NCBI GenBank assembly: GCA_024449915.1
Contig: JAMZAV010000636.1
Coordinates: forward strand, 62,001-126,000
Reading direction: 5' to 3'
From: Sweltsa coloradensis
Lineage: Eukaryota > Arthropoda > Insecta > Plecoptera > Chloroperlidae
Length of the DNA stretch: 64,000 nt
Shown here: one piece after another, positions 52,175-63,800 of the stretch
Numbering within the stretch: the stretch's first letter is position 1
Layout of the letters: the number at the start of each line of letters is the position of its first letter
The notes under the pieces: model-generated
The model's database searches: none
What the model was told of the DNA's origin: nothing
The model's input: the letters and a program-made list of their open reading frames with translations, nothing else
Translations under genes and position numbers: made by a program

Positions 52175-52670
52175 ATCGTGGGTCTCATATCATAGGGGCG
52201 TATGAGCCAAAATCAAAATTATGCAGGAGGAACGAAAAACGCTTTATCAATTCTAGTTAACATTTGCAAAACCAATTTTAATCAATTTACAATTAGATGT
52301 AGTATTAGTTTTTTTATTAGTCAGCATTTTGCAATAACATTGATATTTGGGCTATTTATGGCTCTTACGCCCATATTACTAGACACTTCAGTTTTTTATA
52401 CATACAATACAATACAGGGCGTATAAGCCATCGTTGCTCATACGCCAAAATAAAAAGGCGTATCAACCCATATACGCCTCTCTGACTTGTTGTGAAAGAG
52501 CCATTTGGTTCTTACGCCAAACAAAAACTCTAAATAATTCTATGAAAATAGCACAAATTTCATACGCCCGTCTGATAAAATGATGCAGCTCCATCTGATG
52601 GTGCATACGCCCCAAAAATCCATTTTTCGCGAAAATGGTTCATACGCCCCTATGATATGAGACCCACGAT
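52175..52670. mobile_element. MITE of 496 bp with 34-bp terminal inverted repeats
   Basis: Ends ATCGTGGGTCTCATATCATA and its complement, with the pairing continuing through GGGGCGTATGA(G/A)CC. The opposite arm of the locus gives the empty site (TTTAATGTGCTCACAAG, read at 53960-53940 on the minus strand), which supports a 2-bp AT duplication. The interior holds TACGCC or its complement about ten times. A 74-codon frame has no known domain. Superfamily not assigned. Confidence 0.75.
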
Positions 52671-53097
52671 ATGCCCACAAGTCTTAATCTGACAAATTCA
52701 CTAGACACTTTTTTGATTTTTGATGAGATTTATAGTCTTTTAATTAAAATATGGGAAATATAGATTTGTTACAAAAACATACATTTTCCAACAAAGCAAA
52801 GGCAAAAAATCATATTTATCAAACAAAACGAAAGTATTAAAATCCGTCTTGTAAATGTTTAGATGTATTGTTTTTTAATCTAATACAACTATCACTGGCT
52901 CAGTCTTAACTCGGCTATTCTTAACTCGCCTACATCAATTAGTAGTGGTGTTTCAGGTGTGATTGCCCGCTTCCAAGAACCACGTATCTACTTTAATTGG
53001 TCGTAGGAGGGGTTTTCTTGACTCGCCTACGCCAATGGCAGGGAGCCTTTCAAATGGTTATGCGACCTGACCGGCAAAGTTTGAATTGTTCCGAAAT

Positions 53098-53690
53098 TTT
53101 TGGATGAGCGTAGCGAGCGTAGCGAGCGAAGCGAAGATTCCATTTCACTACACTGAAGAAAAAAATCCGGAATGTTTTTTATTCTTTCTTTCTTTTTTTG
53201 TATTTTTGTCTGTTCGTTAGCACGATTCCGGCTAAACCGACACTCCAATTGCATGAAATTTTCTGGAGGCCTTCGAAATCTCTAAACTTAGAATTGCACG
53301 ATTCAAAAAATTGATCAAAAAATTATTTCTCGTGAAAATCGCAATTTTACGATTTATTTCGATTTTTTAAAAAATTCTTCGACTTATTAACACCTACATG
53401 CTTTATTCGATTGTTCTGATTTTTTAACAGAACCTTAATTTTATGAATTAATATATTCGTGTGAAATTTGAGCGCAATCGAAAAATTATTTCTTATGAAA
53501 ATTGCAATTTTAGGATTTTTTAAATTTTTAAAACATTCTTCGACTTATAACACCTACATGCTTTATCCGATTGTAATGATTTTTTCACAGAACCTTAATT
53601 TTATGAATTATTATTATCGTGTGAAATTTGAGCGCAATCAAACAATTATTTCTCTTAATAATTGCAATTTTACAATTTTGCTATGGTGCT
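53098..53690 (+). mobile_element. Helentron-like element, family A, 3' end missing
   Basis: Starts TTTGGATGAGCGTAGCGAGC, with the core and two to three internal 120-bp units. The sequence leaves the family near 53690 without the terminal hairpin. Confidence 0.62.
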
Positions 53691-54265
53691 GGGATAATGC
53701 TAAGGCTTTTATAATTTGTTATTTTTTTTTTAAGTGAAAGGTGTTTAAGATTAAAAAACAATACATCTAAACATTTACCAGACGGATTTTATATTTTTTG
53801 TTTTGTTTGATAAATATGATTTTTTCCCTTTGCATTGTTTGAAAATGTATGTTTTTTTGTGAAAAACCTATATTTCCCATATTTTAAATAAAAAACTATA
53901 AATGTCATCAAAAAAGTGTCCAGTGAATTTGTCAGAATAAGACTTGTGAGCACATTAAAAAAGAAATTATCCTTTCATCTTAAAAACTGTAGAAGAAGTA
54001 GGAACAATTGTTAGCAAATGTGCTAGAATAAAAGTTTTGAGGTAATAACATTTAAAGTTTATGAATGTTGTTTTTTGGTAAAACAACAGAAAATCCGCAT
54101 AACACATGGCAACTCAATGCACCAATTGAATAAATAAATAAAATTTTAACAAAAATGATTTTGTAATAGAACTAAAAAAAGTAAAGGGATCCCACGCAAA
54201 CTAATAACTTACAAAAAAGCTCATCCACCAACGCGACAAAAAATAGCGTTCGCGAAGCGACCTAG

Positions 54266-54755
54266 TAATTATAATTTATTTAACTACTAGTTCTGTATAG
54301 GTGAAATGTTAACGGGTTATTTATTGGGACTGTATCCCTAGCATTCCATGAAGAATCCTAGGAAGAATACTCTGGATTGATTGTGGGAGATGGGTGTCGA
54401 AACGTTACTTCCTGCAGAGTCTCGCGCGTTTGAATGAGCCACCTCTGTCGGATATACAGAATATTTTCTAATGTTTACGCTGAGATCCAGAACTTGTAAA
54501 GTACCGTTGACATTTTAACTTGTTTCGAAAATGTTTTTTTAATCGATGAATTATATTCATGAAACTTACATGCTGTGTTATTATGTTTGATATTAATTGG
54601 CCAATAAAAAACATCGAAGTGGTCAAGTTGTCAACTTAGCATATTCTTGTGGCAACAGCCGCGAGCGAGCGAGCTCTGTGCAGGCCGTGTGTACAGTGTA
54701 CTAGACGGCGGTCAGTGTGTTGCTGTCAGTGAGGCGAGGTGGGAGCTCACACGTC
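54266..54755 (+). promoter_or_regulatory. Upstream region of protease 2
   Basis: About 490 bp before the ATG. No TATA box at a suitable place; GTCAGTGTGTTGCTGTCAGT near 54710-54730 contains two TCAGT initiator-like sites and a GAGCGAGCGAGC run lies at 54662. The promoter call is weak. Confidence 0.3.
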
Positions 54756-54834
54756 ATGAAGTCCTCGAGCTGTGCCCTGCAGGTCGTCTGGCTTCTGTGC
54801 GTCCTCTCCCTAGGACGGGCGCAGGTCTATGAGG
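54756..54834 (+). CDS. Protease 2, exon 1: signal peptide
   Basis: Reads MKSSSCALQVVWLLCVLSLG then RAQVYE; hydrophobic core VVWLLCVLSL with a likely cleavage after GRA. Donor GTAAGC, phase 1. The sequence upstream is open in another frame only. Confidence 0.85.
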
Positions 54835-57800
54835 GTAAGCAGCAAGCAAAGAGGTAGACTCATCCCACAACGCTTTACAATTATTATTCTACAACCCTAT
54901 ATATATATATATATATTGAATATAAGATTTTTAAGCATAAGCCCGCTTCATATATATATATGATGATGTTGTTTAAAATGATGTTTAAACTTGGCTTTAT
55001 AGTAGGCGACTATGACGCTGTTATATTAATTTCTGTCGAAAGTACTATATAAACGGGGATTGAACCCGGGTGGGCATCTCATCATCAAATGATGGAGCAC
55101 TTTATTTTCTTAAGATTTGAATGGTCGAGTTATGGAGTTATAAATAGTACTGTCGTGGACGAGTGGTGATTTGTAACGTGTGTATTGTGTATTGTAACTT
55201 GTGTATTGTGTATTGTAACTTGTGTATTGTGTATTGTAACGCCACCTACGCGCTTGATCAAACCCCGGACCATCTGTATTGGAAGACTCTTTACACAATC
55301 AACGAGACACTTTATTGTCTTACTACATCTTATTTGTTTACTTTTTTTATTTTCTACTCCGCTAGGAGTGGAATTGTTGAATTGAATTGAAACTGTTCTC
55401 TTAAAAACACTTTGCCTTTTTCGAAACGTCTCTTGGAGTAATAACGAAATTCTGCACATTTTAATACATCAATAATAAGGCTTATTTTTAATAAAATGGT
55501 AATATTTTGTAAAATGTTTATTAAATCACATCTAGAAACTAGAAATAAGACTTCAATTTGGCCAATATTACGAAAGGGCCTTGAAAAATATTTATTGTTT
55601 CAAAAGAACGTATCAAAAACGTAATAATTAGGAAATAAAATGATATCGGAATTTAATTAAAGCTCGTCTATAAGACTAAAGAGATACTGTGCAAGGTCCA
55701 AGTTTATCAATAAGATTATGCAATTTTGTTCTCTTTCTATTACAATCTTCTACAGTCTTCCGTCGCATGACTACACAATTATTAATAGCAGAAGAAAAGC
55801 TCTAGGCTACAATAAAGTTTGTTATAGTAGTAGGCCTATGGGATCTGCTATTGGCTGACAATTAACATTGGCTGTCACCACTGAGATGTGAACGGTCTTC
55901 CTTCAAGGTGGCCGTTAGGGCGCGCTGCCAATCCGCGAGTAGGGACGTCGTCGAGGTGTTATCTGTGCGGTCACATCACACGTTACAAGGACAACATATA
56001 TTTCGAAATGTGTATCTTTAATATCTTGCGTGCCTATCGATATCGAATCGAATCGATTTATCGATGCGTTTTCCGGTACGCTGAGAGTATTTGTACCGGC
56101 AAACACAAACAAATTATACAACAATAAGATATATATACATTTCAAAATAAAAAAATATGTCCTTAGTCACAAGAAAGTGTAAACTATAATAAAAATACAT
56201 CCATCCAAACGAATACCTTTTGCTAAAATGATAAATAAAATAAGTACAAGAAATTCGTATTTTGAGTTAACCCACTGTCACAGAACTGATTTTCAGTGGG
56301 AGACATCGCATTTTAAGCAGACCAAGCCAACCCTGACAAACTATAGATACCGGCATATTTAGGTAGGAAACACCGATCAATCAAACTGGAACACGATTCC
56401 ATCCGCGGATAGCGCCAGAATCAATAGACTAATTCGCAAATGCACCAAAATTTATGAAGTGCCTCGTTGCTAGGACGGCTCCAAAGTCACCGTTTACAAA
56501 TTCCTAAGTCAAGAACTGATGGCCCTAAGTCCACATCAGAAGTTAAAAAACTTCACAAAGATGATTCAGAGCCACAGTTTTAGAAGTATGCATGGACGTA
56601 TTTTAAAAATGGTTTTGGTCTTCACAAGAGACGTGGCGTTCTGTCTTGAAGGTGTTCTTGTGTGTTCTCAGGTGATATCTGTAGCCTCAACGATGGAGCC
56701 ACGGGAGTGTGTATGCCGATAGACAGTTGCACGGCAGCCCGAGAACAGATCATCAGTGGGGTGCAGCCCAAAATATGTATGTTTGCGAACGGCAAGCCGA
56801 TAGTTTGTTGCCGAAATGTCACTACCGGTGACACTGGCTCGTCGCGGCGTCCTACACGATCTACTCGCCGAGAGACCCCGACAACGAGGAGGACGACAGC
56901 GACCACAGTCACGGCGATATCGAGGGTGGATCCAAGCACCAAAGCCGGTAGAAGTAAGTTTTGCGTCACCATTTTGTATTGTCTTATCGTAGGGAAACAA
57001 AAGGGACGGGTGGAAAGGGGGTGCATAGAATGCATATATGACTAGTTCGCCTGTACTGCACTTTCTGCACGAATCTGAATTTTTGCACTTCTTCACCGTT
57101 CGCATGTCGTCGTGCACGAAGATGGTTGCCGTTCATTTGAAAAGTGCATTTGACTATAAAAACTAGTGCAATAAGTTCATTAACTTCTGCATACGCTCTG
57201 GAGCTGATGCAATAGTGCAGTGCAGGAATTTAGCGCCAAGAATATCAGGGATAGATGTATTGAAGACTCACTTTGTTAACAAATTACATTTTCGAGTGCT
57301 AAGGGAGTCTTTTTGAGGGTACGTTTAATAGATTTACGTTTTAAAGAAAACAAATTGCCATGAAGTGCCGACTCTTATTGTTCGCCAGTAACGAACGACT
57401 GCACTGCACTGAAATGAACTCGCCGTGCCGTTCAAAGTGCAACACAGGCGAACGAACCTAATAAGTTCATGAACTTCTGCACACGCTCTGGAGCTGGTGT
57501 AATATGCAGTGCGGGAATTTAGCACCAAGGATGTAAGCTCTATCGAAGACTTGTCTGAGCTCGAAAAATACAGGTTTTAACGCAGACGCAGAGGTTTAGT
57601 CTGGACCGCTTGGAAGCTCTATCGTTTGTCTTATCGGGTTGTGGTTTGCACCAAAATGTTGAGTAAAAGTGTATGATTGTCGCTATCAGAGTCTATTTTC
57701 AAACAATTGCTCACTTTTGTTATTAACTAAACAAAATATCCTGAATATGCCACCAAACAGGTAATTTGTAGTAATTTCGCAAGCTTGCGTAGGGTAAAAC

Positions 57801-60800
57801 AATTTGAAATTGTAAACTGTGCTCTGCTCGCGACATGGCCTCACATGACCCTTGTAAACATATCGTTCTAAAAATTCAAATTTTTTGGGTGAAAATTGGG
57901 GGTCGTTGTCCCGAGCTCATCAAACGGTCTTAACTAAGACGAAACAAAATACATTTTCGATTGAGAAGGTAAGTCTGTATAGGAGTACTATTAATAGATT
58001 TTCGCTTTAAAGAAAACAAATTGCAAGTGACAGCTTTTATTGTCCGCCAGTAACGACTGCACTGAACTGAACTCGCCGTGCAGTGCAAGACAGTACAGTG
58101 CAAAGTACTACACAGGTGAATCATCATACTCAGTTTGCAGCAATTTAAAGGGATGTAAAAAAAAGCAAGTAATACCCCGCACAAATTATCTGCACAATAT
58201 TTTGATGTGAATTTGAATGATATTGGACTGTTTGTGATTTGTTTGATCCCAAATGCTATACGAGGTTGCATACAATGTTGAAATATTGTATAGTGCGTTT
58301 ACTTGCGAGTAGAACACATTGTTCTCTTCGAGAGCGGAGTTCTTTTGTATGTCAGCTAATTGAATTCTATACAATTTCAGATTCCGAGGAGCAACACGGC
58401 CGATGATTGACAATAGGATTAGACGAGGATGTCATAAAAATATTTAATTAATAAAGTGATAAATAAGTTTATCCAATACAATCATTAACTCTTGAAATCA
58501 TTATTAAAATTAAAATTAAATGCTATTAAAAAAATGTATGATTTTTTTGTAAGTTTTATCCACTTGAACGAAAAAAATGGGCCTTCATTTACGGCTTTTA
58601 AGTATTTTGTCGTCAGTATACAAAATAATGTAAATAAAATACTTAAAACCCGTAAATGATGTCCGATTTTTTCATTCAAAGTGGATAAAACTTACAAAAA
58701 ATCTTACATCTTTGTAATAGCATTTGATTTTGATTTTAATAATGATTTCAAGAGTTAATGATTGTATTGGATAAACTTATTTATTACTTTATGAATTAAA
58801 TTTTTTATGACACCCTAGTCTAATCTTATTCTCAATCTTCGGGCTTGTTGCTCCTTGGTATCTGAAATTGTATAGAATTCAATTAGCTGACATACTTTTC
58901 AAGACAAGAGAACAATGTGTTCTACTCGCGAGTAAACGCACTATAGTATATTATATTCTTTAGTTGCCGCTAGTTGAATTAATTAGCTGATATTGCTTGT
59001 TTCAGAATGCCAAGAGTATGCTCGCTACGTGTACTGGGAGGTGGAAGAAGAGACATTGTTACCTGTCCCGGAGACATACAACAAGACTATATGCGCCATG
59101 GTATTGGAAGAGCTGATTGTTGGAGGTGTTCAGGCGGTGGCCAAGGAGTTTCCACATATGGTGAGTTAGTAGTGTCCACATGGTAGGGTTTGGATCTAGA
59201 TTGATTCGTAAATCATACCTTCAGATGTTTTATGAACATTTGTACAATGTCGTTGTCATATTTAATTTTACTTGTCGATACATGACAATAATCTTGAAAA
59301 AAAATTTATAATATATATAATTAAAATATCATGTAAATATTTGGTTAATATATTATATATTATTTATATATAATGAATATATTAAAAAAAATTTGATAAT
59401 ATTATTACAGTAAAAGTATCATGAATTATTTGTTTAATATATATAAAATAATTGATAATATCGAATTATTTGTAAAGAGATCACGTTCATTAAATAAATA
59501 CATATTTTCGGTAGGAACCATTCAGTTACTTTTTAGAACTTTTCAACCTGAATTTCTAATTATTTTTCATTTAAAAGTTGTTTTATTGACTATAAAATGT
59601 ATTTTTCCTAGTTTTATTTTTAGCGAGTGCATGAGTTCATTGACTCACTTTCCTAATTTCAGCAGGGATTTATTTTGTGATAGTTATCTTAGCTTGAATA
59701 TTGAATTCTGCCAATCATCTAGGTTTAAGCAAAATAAAAAATTCATCTATTCATTTATCTTTTTTTTTCGAACAGCAAAGCCCCTTAACTTCTTCTAAAA
59801 ACACCTTAAAACCAAACCACTTTAGAAACACTATTTTTTTAAATCAAAATAAATGTGTGGGGCATCCCCCCACATCCCCCATTGAGTCGTTTTTTCAAGC
59901 CTCCCAAAAATAATTTCCTGCGTACGCCATTGTAGACTGCAGATATTTCATTATCAATATCATCAATAAATCATTATCTATCAACCGCGTGATGATTGTA
60001 ATAATAAAAATCTACGATGAACGGAAAAGATTTGTATCTGAGAATATGCGCGATACGGTATTTTATGATGGTTTAGTAGGAGATAATGGTGTAAGTGTGA
60101 CACAGGGTGAAGTGACGTCTACCCGATTGTCTATCTTTGACTGTAAGTAGCTCCTTCTTGCGAAATATGCGACTGAACCTTAGGAAGTCAACGCAGGCCC
60201 GTAGGGATCAGTTTAAAAACTGAAGATAACAATTTAAGCAGATATATTACAACAAATAATTAGTCGAGGGAGCAAAATGACCCAGTCTTACAAGTCAACT
60301 CAAACGGGATAAGATCTAGTGAGCGAGTGAGTGATTGATTGTGTGACTGAGTGAGTGAGTTCGATATACGAATCGACCGAACCGCTGAACAGTTTGCGTT
60401 GAAATTTTAGACAAGCATCCGCGGCCGGGACCAGTTTTGTGGTTCCTGTTTACACTTTCAGCAAAATCCCTTACGATTTGAACTCGCAAGATATAATTGT
60501 GTGAAAATTAAAAAGAAAGAAACAAAAAAACAATGTCAATTAAATAATAAATAGATAAATTAAAAAACTGCACATAAATAATCATGGTTATGGCCACAGC
60601 CCGGTCAACAAACAATTCTGAAAGAGTACTTTATGTACTGATTTCCATATCATCTAAAATTCGGTAGTAAAATTGATTGTGATTGTTGATCAATATTGAC
60701 TTTTCTAGGTCTATGTGTCAAATTGTTTTGTAAATTACGAAATGTTAAATAATGCAGACATGATCTACAAGAAACACTTCAATACAGTAAATCGAAGATA

Positions 60801-63800
60801 ATAAGCAGAATACTAGTATACTTGATTCAAGCACGGCAATCTGAAAATTCTAGATAGGCGAACGCTTCCGTAGGCCATGCCTGTCACAACATAACACCTT
60901 TTCATTTCGAGCAATGCCTATAGAGAACAAGAACTCAAATTACCACAAACTATAAAACAAGTCATAAACCAAAATGTTGATGCAGCCTTCTTCAAATATT
61001 ATCAAGTGGTAGACCATACTCTGTTCCTGTACGAAGTCTCTAAGATAGACCTAGATCAAAAGCTCACTAATTATGAAAATATGTGCTATTATTATCGATT
61101 GACGATTGTCTATAGGCTTGCAGGGCTAGGAAAGGGTAGTGTAACTGTAGGTTCTCACGTCGTGGTCGTCGTCGTCTTTGCCCAGCACGGGCCTGGAATG
61201 ATTATAAAACAGCCTTATTTAATCTCCGTTGACAACCCCCCCTCTTTTTTTCTCCCCTTGTTATGGCTGAATCTGCCCAGCACGGCTTTTACCACCTTAT
61301 GCTCTACAAGGCTTTAGTGGCGCTCATAAATCAATCAATTATTCAAATCAATCAATTAAATGCAAATGTTTCCGGATACAACACATGTCCCTCTCACACG
61401 TCTAACAACGACTATGGCGTTGTCCTAGTCATGATATATGCAAGCGAAACGCTCTAAAATCATATACAATGAATTACATTTTCCGCGTTTTAGGCTGCTC
61501 TGGGCTATGGGTCAGAAGAAGACAAGCAGTGGAAATGTGGAGGTTCGCTCATAAGCGAAAGGTTCGTCCTAACGGCTGGCCACTGTCTCGCGGGCCACGG
61601 CATGTAAGTCTTCACTCTGAGTATTTGCATATTACTATTACGGGCGTGGGAAGCAACGATTCCGTTCAATTCAACTTGGAATTATTCGTTTGTATATTTG
61701 TGTTAGTCCTTGGAACTCCGTACTTTCTTTGAACAACAAATAATTATCAATGCAAGTGTACAAAATGATACACAAATTGTATGCTGAACATGTACATTGC
61801 TTACAGCTCATGGCAGACAGAATAAATTTTAATTGTAGCCTAACATTTGTGTAAGAATACAATAAGACTGTTATAGTCATAGTCCACCCCTTCCACGGGA
61901 TCCCCTTACTGCGATGCAATTGTTTTCGTGCATCAATTTCTAACGTAATATCTAGGTGCCCATTAGGGCGCCGCAGCCAATCCGCAGTGCGCTATACACT
62001 CAGGCACCTTACCTTATACAGCAAGCAGAGTTGGGGTGATTTCGAGATGTCACCCAGCCGACATGAAACGGGATGTGAACTTAAAAACTATCAAAATCGA
62101 GGGGATTTAGGTACCTGACAACACATGCCAAATTTAGTTGGGGTACGAGCATTCCTTCTTGGTGAAAAAATGGCTTTAAACATGCTCAAAATCACTTTAA
62201 GGATGTTAGCTACTGCTGCTGCTACTACTGCTACTGTCTAATTCGCCTGATTCAATCGGCCAGTGATTCTGACTGAACGGGTGGGGCTACAACGTTCATA
62301 TTTTACATAGACATTAAGGTAATGGTGATATAGTGCCTTTTGAAAAAAAGTTGAAAAAGTTTGCTGGAAGGCTTCCAAATAAAGGTTTTAATATAAGCGT
62401 TATACAGGCATACAATTAACAAGTATCTAACTATAGTTACTTGACAATGATCGCCTACCTACATTGTTTACAAAAAGCCAGTCTTTGGGCCAATAGATTT
62501 TACATTCTATTGTTAATTGGTAATACGGTATATAGCAATTAAAACAACTTTGATAAAATTATTATATTTTAACAAATAATTATGCTATGGAACTTGAAAA
62601 AGTAGTGAGATCCCACACATAACAAAAACTTGTAAAAATACAGCCAAACCTTACACACTCAAAAGAAATGAGATCTAAAAAAGGGGCCAAGCTCATCTAC
62701 CCGTCCACATTTGCGCATTTTAATTCATAAACGTACAGTGTCTCGTAACGATATCCTTGAAAAAGCTTGGCAAAATTGAATTTGCATGATATTACGTTTA
62801 AATTATTTAGAAAAAAAGAATTTGGATGAACTATTACGTTTGAATTAATAATTGCAAATTGTATTTTGCCAAGCTTTTCAAGGATGTTGTTACGGGACAC
62901 TGTACGTTTATGAATTAAAATGCGCAAATGTGGACGGGTATATAGATGAGCTTGGCCCTTTTTTAGATCTCATTTCTTTTTTGAGTGTGTAAGGTTTGGC
63001 TGTATTTTTACAAGTTTTTGTTATGTGTGGGTGCATTAGACTCCCACACACACATGCTGATACTTTCTAGGTGGATTTTGCAAATCACGGGGAAAATCGC
63101 AAGTCATGGAAATGACTCCTGATTCCTGAACATACTACTAGCAGTACTACTGTGGGTAGCGAAGAAAAGTTTGCCGTTTGGTGATGTGGTTGTGTCACTA
63201 TGTGTTCCAAGGGTTTGGATTCGTCGTGCTATGTAGCCTATCAATATATTACACCTGGTTCAAGCAGTTACCAGTGTAAACAATATAATCCGTATCCACT
63301 TGTTTTAGAGGTCACGTGCGTTGGGTCCGCCTAGGAGACCTGAATCTGTACAGCACGGGCGACGATGCGGACCCGCTTGATTTCAGCGTGATAGAGCGCA
63401 TCAAACACGAGGGGTACAAACCCCCCGCCCACTACAACGACATCGCCCTCCTCAAGCTAGACCGTGACGTCACGTTCTCGGCCTACATCCGGCCAGCCTG
63501 CTTGAATACGGTATCAGGGAACCCTTCGGGAAAGCCGAACGCTACGGCCATCGGCTGGGGCAAACTCGAGTATAGTGAGTGCACTCAAGCTTTGACTTCA
63601 ATCAATTTGACCATGTAATTATGAAAATTGAATGAAAATGGTTTCAATCAAATATTGAGTTCAATATTGAGTTCAACTTTTTTAATTTAGAACTTGCTCT
63701 AATTTTCATCAAACTTGAAAGAAACCAACCAATCAGAGAGCAGTCAAACGAAGGGACCTCATAACCTCAAACTTCAACCAATCAGGAGACATCAGTTAAA

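Larger units (their letters stand above)
51651..54265. mobile_element. Composite locus with outward-facing Helentron-like 3' ends
   Basis: Left boundary CTAGGAAGCTTCGCAAACGC (minus-strand 3' end), right boundary GCGTTCGCGAAGCGACCTAG (plus-strand 3' end). Inside, 52030-52170 matches 53950-54085 in reverse and 52680-52900 matches 53735-53945 in reverse, so two related AT-rich elements lie head-to-head around a family A copy at 53098-53690. The left arm is split by a MITE (52175-52670). No coding sequence seen. Confidence 0.6.

Noticed and set aside
59421..59913. 125- and 70-codon frames in protease 2 intron 3
   Set aside because: Phe/Ile-rich translation of AT-rich intron sequence without domain or conserved start.
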